Below, piece by piece: positions 39,470 to 48,745 of a stretch of 64,000 bases of DNA. How positions within the stretch are numbered: position 1 is the first letter of the stretch; each line of letters opens with the position of its first letter. Made by a program: the position numbers and the translations under genes. Origin of the DNA: Enterobacter chengduensis (GTDB lineage Bacteria; Pseudomonadota; Gammaproteobacteria; Enterobacterales; Enterobacteriaceae). Where the stretch lies: positions 4,278,001-4,342,000 of the forward strand of contig NZ_CP043318.1 in NCBI RefSeq assembly GCF_001984825.2. The letters run 5' to 3'. The notes under the pieces are model-generated. The model ran no database searches. It was given only the letters and a program-made list of their open reading frames with translations, and was not told where the DNA came from.

Positions 39470-40882
39470 TTATGGCGCAGGGTTGATCAGCATCTGCCCC
39501 ACGGAGCCCCTGTCCATCATCTCCAGCGTCTGGCTGTGGAACAGGAACGGGAAGTGCGGCCACGAAGGCTGGCCGTAGTAGACAAGCAGCTCCACCTGGC
39601 CGTCCACCCAGACGGTATCTTTCCAGCCGCGATCTTCCGGGAACGGCATCGCGCCGTTAACGTTGCGGATCAGGAATGACACCCCTTCAATATGGAACGA
39701 CTGCGGCATGTCTGAACGCACCGTCCAGCGCTCCCAGGTGCCCTGCTGGGCGGTGATGTCGATGCGGTTGACGTCCCACAGCGCGCCGTTGATGCCCGGA
39801 TCGTCGCCCAGGCTGATATCACGGCTGCGCACCGGCGAACCGCTCACGATCTCCTGCGGCAGCAGGCGCATGGGCAGGCTATCGGTCACCAGCGGCAGCA
39901 GGCCGGTTGGGCGCAGGGTCAGCACCAGGGTTGAGACCAGAATGCTCGACGGTTCAAAGAACCCGCGAATACGGTCAACGATGCTGGCCGCTTCGCCGCA
40001 GGTGACAGAAACTTCATCCCCGTTGGTCATATCAATGAGAACTTCGCGACGCTCACCCGGCGAGAGCGCCAGCTGCTTCACGGATACCGGCGCCGGTAAA
40101 AAGCCCTGATCGCCGGAGATCACGTGCAGCGGACGGCCATCGCTCATCTGGAGCTGGTAGCGGCGCGAGTTGGAGGCATTCAGCAGGCGCAGGCGCACCC
40201 AGCCGCGAGACACTTCCACGTACGGGCTTTGCGCGCCGTTAACCAGCAGCGTATCGCCGACGAAGCCGCCGCTGCCCGGCTCGCTGTATTCCGGCGTACC
40301 GAAATTATCCAGACGTTTGTCCTGGATGATAATCGGGAAGTCATCCACGCCGTAATGGTTGGGAATCGGCAGGGATTTGCTGACCTCATCTTCCACCAGC
40401 CACATGCCGGCCAGGCCGTTATAGACCTGCTGCGCCGTGCGGTTAGGCGTGTTGGCGTGATACCACAGGGTGGCCGCGCTCTGGCGAATGGGCAGCACGG
40501 GCGCCCAGTCGGCGCTGGGTGACATCATTCGCGCCGCGCCGCCAATCAGCGGGCCGGGTACCTGTAAACCGCTGATGGTCATGGCGACGTTTTCAGGAGT
40601 ACGGTTACTGTAGATAAGCTTTACGTCATCGCCATTCCACACGCGGATGGTCGGCCCAAGATAACGTCCGTTAATCCCCCAGACCGGCGCACGCGTCCCC
40701 TGGGTGAAGGACCAGTGGCTGCGCTGCAGCGTCAGGAAAAGCGGCTGACCGCGACGGGATTCAATTAATGGCGGAATGGGCAGCGGCTGTTGCTGCCCGG
40801 CGGCGCTGGCTGTCAGCGGCATCGCACCCGCACAGAGGGCGATCCCTGAAGCCTGAATAAACTGACGCCGACTGAGTGACAT
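39470..40882 (-). CDS. ftsP: FtsP (SufI), cell-division protein of the multicopper oxidase fold
   Basis: 470 residues from MSLSRRQFIQASGIALCAGA, a twin-arginine signal (SRRQFIQ). Three cupredoxin domains follow (about residues 40-160, 165-320 and 330-470), but the copper-binding His sets of true multicopper oxidases are largely absent, as in E. coli FtsP. The protein stabilises the divisome under stress. The start at 40882 equals the E. coli length; a 37-residue upstream extension would hide the Tat signal. plsC lies 58 bases upstream on the same strand. Confidence 0.96.
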   Translation of the reverse strand: MSLSRRQFIQASGIALCAGAMPLTASAAGQQQPLPIPPLIESRRGQPLFLTLQRSHWSFTQGTRAPVWGINGRYLGPTIRVWNGDDVKLIYSNRTPENVAMTISGLQVPGPLIGGAARMMSPSADWAPVLPIRQSAATLWYHANTPNRTAQQVYNGLAGMWLVEDEVSKSLPIPNHYGVDDFPIIIQDKRLDNFGTPEYSEPGSGGFVGDTLLVNGAQSPYVEVSRGWVRLRLLNASNSRRYQLQMSDGRPLHVISGDQGFLPAPVSVKQLALSPGERREVLIDMTNGDEVSVTCGEAASIVDRIRGFFEPSSILVSTLVLTLRPTGLLPLVTDSLPMRLLPQEIVSGSPVRSRDISLGDDPGINGALWDVNRIDITAQQGTWERWTVRSDMPQSFHIEGVSFLIRNVNGAMPFPEDRGWKDTVWVDGQVELLVYYGQPSWPHFPFLFHSQTLEMMDRGSVGQMLINPAP

Positions 40883-40940
40883 ATAAGCTCCATCTGAAAC
40901 GACTAACAACGCGGGAATTCGTTTTCCCTTCAACGCCGGG

Positions 40941-41678
40941 TTAAATTTTACCGGCGGCTTCTCTCTCTGCGACTTCTTTATCGAGCAGCGCAATATGCTC
41001 AGCCATCAGATCGCGGCAATGCGCTGCCAGCTCGCGCACCTGATCTTTACCGTATTTGCTGGTATCAACGGGCGGCAGCATTTCGACAATCACCAGCCCG
41101 TTATTCAGGCGGTTAAGATTAATCTTATTCGAAGTATTCGAAACGCACACAGGAATAATTGGAACACCAGCCGCAATTGCGGCATGAAATGCACCGGTTT
41201 TAAACGGCAGCAGGCCGCGACCGCGGCTGCGCGTTCCTTCCGGGAACATCCAGATGGAGATTTTGCGCTTTTTAAAATGGTTCACCACTTCCGCAATGGT
41301 GCTGTGCGCTTTTGCACGGTTGTTACGGTCGATCAGCAGGTTACCGGTCAGCCAGTACAGCTGGCCAAAAAACGGGATCCACAGCAGGCTTTTTTTGCCC
41401 ACCGTCACGGTCGGTGGCAGCACGATATTGGAGGCCGTGACCATATCGTAGTTATTCTGATGGTTGGCGATATAGATGGCGTTACCGAAATTCTCCGCCC
41501 CTTCCGGCAGACGTTTTTCAACCTTCAGGCCAAACAGCGGCGCAAGACGCCCGAACATATGGCCAAAGGTGGCGACATGCTTCGGATTGCGCGGGCTGAA
41601 AAGGCAATAAATAGAGCCGAAAATACAGACCAGAATACAGTAGATAACGGTAAGAATAAGACGAACAATATATAGCAT
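40941..41678 (-). CDS. plsC: PlsC, 1-acyl-glycerol-3-phosphate acyltransferase
   Basis: 245 residues, starting MLYIVRLILTVIYCILVCIF (membrane anchor). Acyltransferase motif I NHQNNYD (HX4D, His about 73) and motif III FPEGTRSRGRG are present, then VPIIPVCVS (motif IV). It makes phosphatidic acid from lysophosphatidate, an essential step of phospholipid synthesis. Length equals E. coli PlsC; a longer frame starts 30 bases upstream without support. Same strand as ftsP and parC. Confidence 0.97.
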   Translation of the reverse strand: MLYIVRLILTVIYCILVCIFGSIYCLFSPRNPKHVATFGHMFGRLAPLFGLKVEKRLPEGAENFGNAIYIANHQNNYDMVTASNIVLPPTVTVGKKSLLWIPFFGQLYWLTGNLLIDRNNRAKAHSTIAEVVNHFKKRKISIWMFPEGTRSRGRGLLPFKTGAFHAAIAAGVPIIPVCVSNTSNKINLNRLNNGLVIVEMLPPVDTSKYGKDQVRELAAHCRDLMAEHIALLDKEVAEREAAGKI

Positions 41679-41841
41679 AGCGACCTCTGAAGCCCCAACA
41701 GCTGACAATTATACTTCACCTGTGGCCAGGTAAGGACTTTATTACGAGCGCGTATTGTTAATCGCAACGCACGAATTAACAACGATTTTACGGGAAATTT
41801 TCTTGAAATTCCCCCTCCGGACAGAGGGGGATAACACGACA

Positions 41842-44100
41842 TTACTCTTCGCTGTCACCCGCCGCGCCGCGTGCAGGAGAGTCAATCTCCACGCGGTCGA
41901 TGCGCTGCAGGCCGCGCATCAGCGAGCCGCGACGACCGCGCTCGCCCACCACCTTCTGCAGCTCTTCCGGACGAAGCTTGATTTTGCGCTTGCCGACGTG
42001 AATGGTCAGCGTGCTCTGCGGCGGGAGGAGGAAGAGGTGCGCCAGGCTATCTTCGCCTTTCGCGGCCTCCGCCGACGGGATGTTGACGATCTTGTTGCCC
42101 TTGCCTTTCGACAGCTCCGGCAGATCGCTGACCGGGAACATCAGCATACGACCGGCGGTGGTGATCGCCAGCAGCATGTCGCTTTCGTTCTCAATCACCA
42201 GCGGTGCCATCACGCGGGCGTTGTCCGGCAGGCTAATCAGCGCCTTACCCGCACGGTTACGGGAAACCAGATCGTTAAAGGTACAGATAAACCCGTAGCC
42301 CGCATCGGACGCCAGCAGCAGCTTCTGGTCATCGGCTTCCATCAGCATATGGTCGACCGTCGCGCCCGGCGGCAGCGTTAGTTTGCCGGTGAGCGGTTCG
42401 CCCTGCCCGCGCGCGGAAGGCAGCGTGATCGGGTCAATGGCGTAGCTGCGGCCGGTGGAGTCAATGAACGCCACCGGCTGGTTGCTCTTGCCTTTCACCG
42501 CCGCTTTGAAGCTGTCGCCCGCCTTGTAGCTGAGCCCCGGCGCGTCGATATCGTGGCCTTTGGCGCTGCGCACCCAGCCGCTCTGCGACAGGACAATGGT
42601 CACCGGCTCGGACGGCTGCATGTCGTGCTCGTTCATCGCCTTCGCTTCTTCACGCTCGTGCAGCGGAGAACGACGGTCGTCGCCAAACGCGTCGGCATCG
42701 GCCTGCAGCTCTTTCTTCAGCAGGGTGTTCATCTTGCGCTCGGACGCGAGGATCGCCTGCAGCTGATCGCGCTCTTTTTCCAGCTCGTTCTGCTCGCCGC
42801 GGATCTTCATCTCTTCCAGCTTGGCGAGATGGCGCAGCTTCAGCTCGAGGATCGCTTCGGACTGGGTTTCGCTGATGCCAAAACGCGACATCAGGGCGGG
42901 CTTCGGCTCGTCCTCGGTACGGATGATCTCAATCACCTCGTCGATATTGAGGAACGCCACCAGCAAACCTTCAAGGATATGCAGGCGCTTAAGCACTTTC
43001 TCGAGACGATGGTTCAGACGACGGCGGACCGTATCGCGGCGGAACGTCAGCCATTCGGTGAGGATCTCCAGCAGGTTTTTCACCGCCGGGCGTCCGTCGA
43101 GGCCGATCATGTTCAGGTTGATGCGGTAGCTTTTTTCCAGATCGGTGGTGGCGAACAGGTGGTTCATCACCTGCTCCATGTCCACGCGGTTGGATCGCGG
43201 CACAATCACCAGACGGGTCGGGTTCTCGTGGTCGGATTCGTCGCGCAGGTCGTCCACCATCGGCAGCTTTTTATTGCGCATCTGGGCGGCGATCTGCTCC
43301 AGCACTTTGGCACCGGAAACCTGGTGCGGCAGCGCGGTGATGACCACGGCGCCGTCCTCTTTATTCCACACCGCGCGCATGCGCACGGAGCCACGGCCGT
43401 TCTGGTAGATTTTGCGGATTTCCGCGCGCGAGGTGATGATCTCGGCTTCGGTCGGGTAGTCCGGCCCCTGCACGATATCCAGCAGCTCGTCCAGCGAGGT
43501 TTTCGGCTGCTCAATCAGGGTGATGGCGGCTTTCGCCACTTCACGCAGGTTGTGCGGCGGAATGTCCGTCGCCATACCGACCGCGATCCCGGTGGTGCCG
43601 TTCAGCAGGATGTTCGGCAGACGCGCAGGCAGCATCTTCGGCTCCTGCAGCGTACCGTCGAAGTTTGGCACCCAGTCAACGGTTCCCTGACCCAGCTCGC
43701 CCAGCAGCACTTCGGCATATTTAGACAGGCGGGATTCGGTATAACGCATCGCCGCGAAGGATTTAGGATCGTCCGGCGCGCCCCAGTTCCCCTGCCCGTC
43801 CACCAGCGGATAGCGGTAAGAGAACGGCTGCGCCATCAGCACCATCGCTTCATAACAGGCGCTGTTGCCGTGCGGATGGTATTTACCCAGCACGTCACCG
43901 ACGGTACGGGCGGATTTCTTGAACTTGGCGGTGGCGTTCAGCCCCAGCTCGGACATCGCATAGACGATGCGGCGCTGAACGGGCTTCAGGCCATCTCCGA
44001 TAAACGGCAACGCCCTGTCCATGATGACGTACATGGAGTAGTTCAGGTAGGCGTTTTCCGTGAATTCATGTAGCGCGAGGCGCTCTGCCATATCGCTCAT
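41842..44100 (-). CDS. parC: ParC, topoisomerase IV subunit A
   Basis: 752 residues, the same length as E. coli ParC. The winged-helix with catalytic Tyr120 ([12 protein letters not shown]), the tower and the C-terminal beta-pinwheel are all recognisable. With ParE it decatenates daughter chromosomes. The quinolone-resistance region reads [10 protein letters not shown]: Ser80 and Glu84 are wild type, while residue 79 is Asn (codon AAC) where E. coli has Asp. Position 79 can influence quinolone binding, so this may be natural variation or a mild resistance change. The gene is about 160 bases upstream of plsC. Confidence 0.97.
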   Translation of the reverse strand: MSDMAERLALHEFTENAYLNYSMYVIMDRALPFIGDGLKPVQRRIVYAMSELGLNATAKFKKSARTVGDVLGKYHPHGNSACYEAMVLMAQPFSYRYPLVDGQGNWGAPDDPKSFAAMRYTESRLSKYAEVLLGELGQGTVDWVPNFDGTLQEPKMLPARLPNILLNGTTGIAVGMATDIPPHNLREVAKAAITLIEQPKTSLDELLDIVQGPDYPTEAEIITSRAEIRKIYQNGRGSVRMRAVWNKEDGAVVITALPHQVSGAKVLEQIAAQMRNKKLPMVDDLRDESDHENPTRLVIVPRSNRVDMEQVMNHLFATTDLEKSYRINLNMIGLDGRPAVKNLLEILTEWLTFRRDTVRRRLNHRLEKVLKRLHILEGLLVAFLNIDEVIEIIRTEDEPKPALMSRFGISETQSEAILELKLRHLAKLEEMKIRGEQNELEKERDQLQAILASERKMNTLLKKELQADADAFGDDRRSPLHEREEAKAMNEHDMQPSEPVTIVLSQSGWVRSAKGHDIDAPGLSYKAGDSFKAAVKGKSNQPVAFIDSTGRSYAIDPITLPSARGQGEPLTGKLTLPPGATVDHMLMEADDQKLLLASDAGYGFICTFNDLVSRNRAGKALISLPDNARVMAPLVIENESDMLLAITTAGRMLMFPVSDLPELSKGKGNKIVNIPSAEAAKGEDSLAHLFLLPPQSTLTIHVGKRKIKLRPEELQKVVGERGRRGSLMRGLQRIDRVEIDSPARGAAGDSEE

Positions 44101-44188
44101 TACGTGTGATTCCTCAACTCAGAAACCGAAGGGTTCCAGGCAATATTGCCGCAGATACTACCTCATCTGACGAATTGAGTCACAAAGA

Positions 44189-44214
44189 AAAGGGCCGCAC
44201 AGGCGGCCCTTTTC
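44189..44214 (-). terminator. Terminator of ygiW
   Basis: Read leftward AAAAGGGCCGC, loop, GCGGCCCTTTTC: a symmetrical stem with A/T tracts on both sides, 3 bases after the ygiW stop. It can act in both directions. Confidence 0.85.
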
Positions 44215-44217
44215 GGG

Positions 44218-44619
44218 TTATTTGTTCAGCTTGATGACCTGCTTCACGTCGATTTCAAACTCGTTCCAGTCTTTATCGACTTTACCCTGGAGTTCGACCT
44301 TATCCTGCGGGCTAACGGTCACGCCGTTCCAGCGCTTGTGGTCAATCTCAACCACCACCGTGCCGGTTTCATCGCGGAAGGTGTAGCGGTCATCGGACAG
44401 GCGCTCGGTGATATTCCCGCGCAGCTTCACCCAGGCATCGTCCTTCAGATCCTTTACTTTTGCCGCCGTCGTCAGGTTGGCGTTGTTATCCACAAAACCG
44501 CCCTGCTGGGTTTGCGTCTGGGTCGCGGTTGCGGACGGGCCGTTAAATCCGCCCTGCGCGGCAAAAACAGGGGCAGTGGTCATCATCATGATGGCAGCAA
44601 GTGCAGCGAATTTTTTCAT
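44218..44619 (-). CDS. ygiW: YgiW/VisP, periplasmic BOF-family stress protein
   Basis: 133 residues starting MKKFAALAAIMMMTTAPVFA (signal peptide, cleaved after AFA/FAA near residue 21). The mature protein is a bacterial OB-fold (DUF388): KVKDLKDDAWVKLRGNITER, then FRDETGTVVVEIDHKRWNGV and QDKVELQGKVD. In E. coli it protects against oxidative and antibiotic stress, and in Salmonella the homologue VisP binds peptidoglycan. GGGAGAG precedes the start. It is divergent from qseBC, as in E. coli, with the PmrA/QseB-type box between. Confidence 0.94.
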   Translation of the reverse strand: MKKFAALAAIMMMTTAPVFAAQGGFNGPSATATQTQTQQGGFVDNNANLTTAAKVKDLKDDAWVKLRGNITERLSDDRYTFRDETGTVVVEIDHKRWNGVTVSPQDKVELQGKVDKDWNEFEIDVKQVIKLNK

Positions 44620-44669
44620 CTTAATCTCTCCCTTTAATGTGGTTTCGCGGTCCATTTAACAGGGTAATC

Positions 44670-44686
44670 CTTAACAACTTCTTAAG
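44670..44686. promoter_or_regulatory. QseB/PmrA-type direct-repeat box
   Basis: CTTAACAACTTCTTAAG: two CTTAA half-sites 11 bases apart, the spacing used by PmrA and QseB. It lies in the divergent ygiW-qseB region about 75 bases before qseB, and probably allows QseB autoregulation and PmrA crosstalk. Confidence 0.7.
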
Positions 44687-44758
44687 GGGAAAATTTATTT
44701 ATTTTTTCTGTACAGCGCACGGGCGCAGGAGGTTTACTGGCGGCATCAAGGAGGGAAT

Positions 44759-45418
44759 ATGCGCATTTTACTGGTAGAAGACGACAGGTTAATCGGCGAC
44801 GGCATCAAGGCGGGTTTAGGCAAAATGGGCTTTAGCGTGGACTGGTTTACCGACGGCAAAACCGGTCAGGCTGCGCTTTCGTCTGCGCCCTATGATGCCG
44901 TGGTGCTGGATCTGACGCTGCCGGAAATTGACGGGCTGGAGATCCTGCGCGCCTGGCGCGAGAGCGGGCGCAGCGAGCCGGTACTGATTCTGACGGCGCG
45001 GGATGCGCTTAGCCAGCGCGTCGAGGGGCTGCGTCTCGGCGCGGATGATTATCTCTGTAAGCCGTTCGCGCTGATCGAAGTGGGTGCCCGCCTCGAAGCG
45101 CTGGTCCGCCGCAGCCACGGCCAGGCGCGCAGCGAGCTGCGCCACGGGAAGGTGACGCTCGATCCGACCCGTCTCATCGCCACGCTGGACGGCGAGCCGC
45201 TGACGCTCAAGCCGAAAGAGTTCGCCCTGCTGGAGCTGTTGATGCGCAACGCGGGCCGGGTGCTGCCGCGCAAGCTGATCGAGGAAAAACTCTATACCTG
45301 GGACGACGACGTCTCCAGCAACGCGGTAGAAGTCCACGTTCATCACCTGCGCCGCAAGCTCGGCAGCGAGTTTATCCGCACCGTGCACGGCATCGGCTAT
45401 ACGCTGGGGGATGCATGA
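44759..45418 (+). CDS. qseB: QseB, response regulator
   Basis: 219 residues. Receiver domain (1-115) with acidic pair EDD at 7-9, phospho-acceptor Asp51 in [11 protein letters not shown], and Lys in the CKPF motif. OmpR-type winged helix (about 125-217: [15 protein letters not shown], then [12 protein letters not shown]). It acts with QseC in adrenaline/AI-3 sensing and links to PmrAB. The GGAGG RBS is 6 bases before the ATG. The stop overlaps qseC by 4 bases. Confidence 0.97.
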   Translation: MRILLVEDDRLIGDGIKAGLGKMGFSVDWFTDGKTGQAALSSAPYDAVVLDLTLPEIDGLEILRAWRESGRSEPVLILTARDALSQRVEGLRLGADDYLCKPFALIEVGARLEALVRRSHGQARSELRHGKVTLDPTRLIATLDGEPLTLKPKEFALLELLMRNAGRVLPRKLIEEKLYTWDDDVSSNAVEVHVHHLRRKLGSEFIRTVHGIGYTLGDA

Positions 45419-46752
45419 AACTGAGCCTGAAGCTGCGCCTGACGCTTCTCTTCCTGCTGCTCTCGCTGACGGCCTGGTTTGCCGCCAGCCTGGTGGCCTG
45501 GCAGCAAACGACCCACAAGCTCGATAAGCTGTTCGATACCCAGCAGATGCTGTTTGCTAAACGGCTGCTGACGATGGATCTTAACGAGATCCGCGCCCCC
45601 GAACGCATGCGTGAGATCCCCAAAAAAGTGAAGCACGGTCGTCTGGATGATGACGCGCTGGCTTTCGCCATTTACGCCGTCGACGGCAGGATGCTCCTGA
45701 ACGACGGGGAAAACGGCCGCGATATCCCGTATCACTATCGCCGTGACGGCTTTGACGACGGACGGCTTCAGGATGATAACGACGAATGGCGCTTTTTATG
45801 GCTGACCTCGCCAGACGGGAAATACCGCGTAGTGGTCGGCCAGGAGTGGGAGTACCGCCAGGACATGGCGCTGGACGTGGTCAGCTCGCAGCTCACGCCG
45901 TGGCTGGTGGCGCTGCCCGTCATGCTGCTGTTGCTGATCCTGCTGTTGAGCCGGGAGCTGAAGCCGCTGAAAAAGCTGGCGCAGACCCTGCGCTCCCGCT
46001 CGCCGGACGCCACGGATGCGCTGCCCCTTGAGGGCGTCCCCACGGAAGTGCGCCCCCTGCTCGACGCGCTGAATCATCTCTTCGCGCGTACCCAGGAGAT
46101 GATGACCCGCGAGCGCCGCTTCACCTCTGATGCCGCCCACGAGCTGCGCAGCCCGCTGGCGGCCCTGAAGGTGCAAACCGACGTGGCGCAGCTCTCGCAG
46201 GACGATCCGCAGGCGCGGGAAAAGGCGCTGATGCAGCTGCACGCGGGGATTGACCGCGCTTCCCGTCTGGTGGACCAGCTCCTCACCCTGTCGCGTCTGG
46301 ACTCGCTCGATAGCCTCGACGGTGTGGAACAGATCGCGATGGCCGATTTGCTCCAGTCCGCGGTAATGGATATCTACCCTCCGGCGCAGCAGGCGGGCAT
46401 TGATATGCGTCTGAACCTCAACGCGCCCGGGGTGACGCGCACGGGACAGCAGCTGCTCCTGAGCCTGCTGGTGCGCAACCTGCTGGATAACGCGATTCGC
46501 TACAGCCCGCGCGGCAGCGTGGTGGACGTGACGCTGGACGCGCATCGCTTTACCGTGCGCGACAACGGCCCGGGCATTTCGTCCGACGCGCTGGCGCGCA
46601 TCGGCGAGCGCTTTTACCGTCCGCCGGGCCAGGATGCCACAGGCAGCGGGCTGGGGTTATCCATTGTGAAGCGCATCGCCGCCCTGCACGGGATGCACGT
46701 CGCGCTGGGCAATGCCCCTGAAGGCGGTTTTGAAGTGAAGGTCAGCTGGTGA
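45415..46752 (+). CDS. qseC: QseC, sensor histidine kinase
   Basis: 445 residues. TM1 about 8-30, periplasmic sensor about 31-158, TM2 about 160-180, and a HAMP-like linker. The H-box [20 protein letters not shown] has phospho-His242; the N-box is [12 protein letters not shown], and the G1/G2 boxes are DNGPGIS and [11 protein letters not shown]. Length is close to the 449 residues of E. coli QseC. Its phosphatase activity restrains QseB. The ATGA overlap with qseB indicates coupled translation. Confidence 0.97.
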   Translation: MKLSLKLRLTLLFLLLSLTAWFAASLVAWQQTTHKLDKLFDTQQMLFAKRLLTMDLNEIRAPERMREIPKKVKHGRLDDDALAFAIYAVDGRMLLNDGENGRDIPYHYRRDGFDDGRLQDDNDEWRFLWLTSPDGKYRVVVGQEWEYRQDMALDVVSSQLTPWLVALPVMLLLLILLLSRELKPLKKLAQTLRSRSPDATDALPLEGVPTEVRPLLDALNHLFARTQEMMTRERRFTSDAAHELRSPLAALKVQTDVAQLSQDDPQAREKALMQLHAGIDRASRLVDQLLTLSRLDSLDSLDGVEQIAMADLLQSAVMDIYPPAQQAGIDMRLNLNAPGVTRTGQQLLLSLLVRNLLDNAIRYSPRGSVVDVTLDAHRFTVRDNGPGISSDALARIGERFYRPPGQDATGSGLGLSIVKRIAALHGMHVALGNAPEGGFEVKVSW

Positions 46753-46857
46753 GGGATTATTGCTTCTAGCGCAAAAGACTTTGCACATTTTGCTCATTTT
46801 TCCGCTCCGTCCTCGCGCGTAGAATACCCGCCATACTCTCATCATCGAGGACAAATA

Positions 46858-47439
46858 ATGAGCAACATTCTGATTATCAACGGTGCAAAAGAATTTGCGC
46901 ACTCTAAAGGCCAGCTGAATGACACCCTGACCGAGGTCGCGGACGGTTTCCTGCGCGACGCCGGGCATGATGTTAAGGTCGTGCGTGCGGACAGCGAGTA
47001 TGACGTGAAGGCCGAAGTGCAGAACTTCCTGTGGGCCGACGTGGTGATTTGGCAGATGCCGGGCTGGTGGATGGGCGCGCCGTGGACCGTGAAAAAATAC
47101 ATGGACGACGTGTTCACCGAAGGTCACGGTTCGCTCTATGCCAGCGACGGTCGTACCCGTTCTGACGCCTCCAAAAAATACGGTTCCGGCGGCCTGATCC
47201 AGGGTAAAAAATATATGCTCTCCCTGACCTGGAACGCCCCGCTGGAAGCCTTCACCGCGAAAGACCAGTTCTTCGAAGGCGTGGGCGTGGACGGCGCCTA
47301 CCTGCCGTTCCACAAGGCGAATCAGTTCCTGGGCATGGATCCGCTGCCGACCTTTATCGTCAACGACGTGATTAAAATGCCTGACGTCCCGCGCTATATC
47401 GCAGAATATCGCAAGCATCTCGCGGAAATTTTTGCTTAA
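46858..47439 (+). CDS. mdaB: MdaB, NADPH:quinone oxidoreductase
   Basis: 193 residues, a flavodoxin-like fold of the NQO/MdaB family: MSNILIINGAKEFAHSKGQL opening, then VIWQMPGWWMGAPWTVKKYM around the FAD site. Reduces quinones by two electrons using NADPH. Length equals E. coli MdaB. GAGGAC precedes the start. ygiN follows after 31 bases, and together they form a quinone-redox pair. Confidence 0.96.
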   Translation: MSNILIINGAKEFAHSKGQLNDTLTEVADGFLRDAGHDVKVVRADSEYDVKAEVQNFLWADVVIWQMPGWWMGAPWTVKKYMDDVFTEGHGSLYASDGRTRSDASKKYGSGGLIQGKKYMLSLTWNAPLEAFTAKDQFFEGVGVDGAYLPFHKANQFLGMDPLPTFIVNDVIKMPDVPRYIAEYRKHLAEIFA

Positions 47440-47470
47440 CTGGTAGCCTGGAATTAAAGGAGTAGTCAAC

Positions 47471-47785
47471 ATGCTTACCGTAATCGCAGAAATCCGTACT
47501 CGTCCAGGTCAACATCACCGTCAGGCGGTGCTGGATCAGTTCGCGAAAATTATCCCGACCGTACTGAAAGAAGAAGGCTGCCACGGCTACGCGCCGATGG
47601 TGGATGCCGCCACTGACGCCAGCTTCCAGGCGACCGCACCGGACTCGATCATCATGGTTGAGCAGTGGGAAACCGTCGCGCATCTTGAAGCGCACCTGCA
47701 GACCGCGCACATGAAAGCGTGGAGCGACGCGGTGAAAGGTGACGTGCTGGAAACCCACATCCGTATTCTGGAGCAAGGGGCGTAA
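47471..47785 (+). CDS. ygiN: YgiN, quinol monooxygenase
   Basis: 104 residues of the ABM ferredoxin-like fold: MLTVIAEIRTRPGQHHRQAV, DSIIMVEQWETVAHLEAHLQ, TAHMKAW. The E. coli homologue oxidises menadiol without cofactor, completing a redox cycle with MdaB. AAAGGAG precedes the ATG. In E. coli parE comes next; here a siderophore locus intervenes. Confidence 0.95.
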   Translation: MLTVIAEIRTRPGQHHRQAVLDQFAKIIPTVLKEEGCHGYAPMVDAATDASFQATAPDSIIMVEQWETVAHLEAHLQTAHMKAWSDAVKGDVLETHIRILEQGA

Positions 47786-47788
47786 GTT

Positions 47789-47824
47789 TCCCCTCACCCC
47801 AGCCCTCTCCCGAAGGGAGAGGGA
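47789..47824. repeat. REP-A palindromic repeat, copy 5
   Basis: CCCCTCACCCCAGCCCTCTC, loop, GGGAGAGGG just after the ygiN stop, at convergent ends with the RpiR-type gene. Confidence 0.88.
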
Positions 47825-47836
47825 GAACAAATCCAG

Positions 47837-47863
47837 GCCCGGTAAGCGCTCGCGCCACCGGGC
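47837..47863. repeat. REP-B palindromic repeat, copy 1
   Basis: GCCCGGTAAGCGCTCGCGCC then ACCGGGC, followed by TTTGTTTT. A second repeat family found again at 55125 and, partially, at 63306. Here the palindrome plus T-run can also end the ygiN transcript. Confidence 0.85.
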
Positions 47864-47869
47864 TTTGTT

Positions 47870-48745
47870 TTAGCTGCTCTTCTTCCCCGGCTTTAACCCG
47901 CGATGTAGCTCGTTGATGCGCTTCATCGACTTGATGGTGCGCTGCGGCTCGGTGGAGGCGACGGATAAAATAATCATCTCCAGACACAGCAGCACCGTGC
48001 CGTGGAGCGGGATTTTGCCCTTTTCGCCGCCGCGCGGAACGTGGATGACCACGCTGGCCTCCTTGCTGAAGCGCGAATCGAGGGCATTGGTCAGCAGGAT
48101 GGTGGGGATCCCCAGACGTTTTGCTTCACGGAGCGTGGTTTGCCCTTCCCGATGCGCGGATTTCTGCGCCATCATCACCAGCACGTCGCCGCGCTGAAGC
48201 GCAATCAGCTGCTCGGCAAGCCCGATTCCGGTCCGGTTAAGCGGCGTGGCGGGTAACCCCATGCGGCTGAACAGCCTGGCGGTGTACTCGGCCAGAATGC
48301 CGGAGGCGCCAATGCCAAAGATGGCGACCTGCCTCGCCTGCGCCAGCAGCGAGACCGCCTGCGCCATCGCGAAGCGGTTGTGGGGCTCGGATAACACCTC
48401 GCAGGTGTGCTGATGTCCCTCCAGCACAAAATCAATGCTCGCGTTCACGTCGCTGGCGAGCGTGTTCACCGTAGTGGAGATCTTTTCACTGGAGGTGACC
48501 ACCGGACCAAACCACTGCTCCAGCGTCTGCTTGAGGTCGCGCAGCCCGGCGAAGCCCAGCGCCTGAATGGCGCGAACGACGGTGGCATCCGAGGTTTTCA
48601 GCAACGTCGCGATCTCCATCGCCGTCTGCTCCATTACCGCTTCACGATTCTCGTTGATGTAGCGCGCCACCTGCAGCACCCGCGGCGTCAGCTGGTGCGC
48701 TCGCGAGCGGAGGCGGTCGCCAAAGACGTCGACTTTTCGACTCAC
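47870..48745 (-). CDS. MurR/RpiR-family transcriptional regulator
   Basis: 291 residues. N-terminal HTH_6 domain (about residues 1-77; EIATLLKTSDATVVRAIQAL) and C-terminal SIS domain (about 125-255; ARQVAIFGIGASGILAEYTA, then QRGDVLVMMAQKSAHREG). Such regulators normally sense sugar phosphates. Unusually, its ATG overlaps the stop of the siderophore-binding protein gene by 4 bases, making it the last gene of an iron-uptake operon. Its ligand and target are unknown; a role in controlling this operon is inferred from position. Confidence 0.92.
   Translation of the reverse strand: MSRKVDVFGDRLRSRAHQLTPRVLQVARYINENREAVMEQTAMEIATLLKTSDATVVRAIQALGFAGLRDLKQTLEQWFGPVVTSSEKISTTVNTLASDVNASIDFVLEGHQHTCEVLSEPHNRFAMAQAVSLLAQARQVAIFGIGASGILAEYTARLFSRMGLPATPLNRTGIGLAEQLIALQRGDVLVMMAQKSAHREGQTTLREAKRLGIPTILLTNALDSRFSKEASVVIHVPRGGEKGKIPLHGTVLLCLEMIILSVASTEPQRTIKSMKRINELHRGLKPGKKSS

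Noticed and set aside
42553..44073. A 506-codon open frame antisense to parC
   Set aside because: It exactly mirrors parC codon structure, has low-complexity His/Arg/Gln content and no RBS. High-GC genes commonly give such mirror frames.
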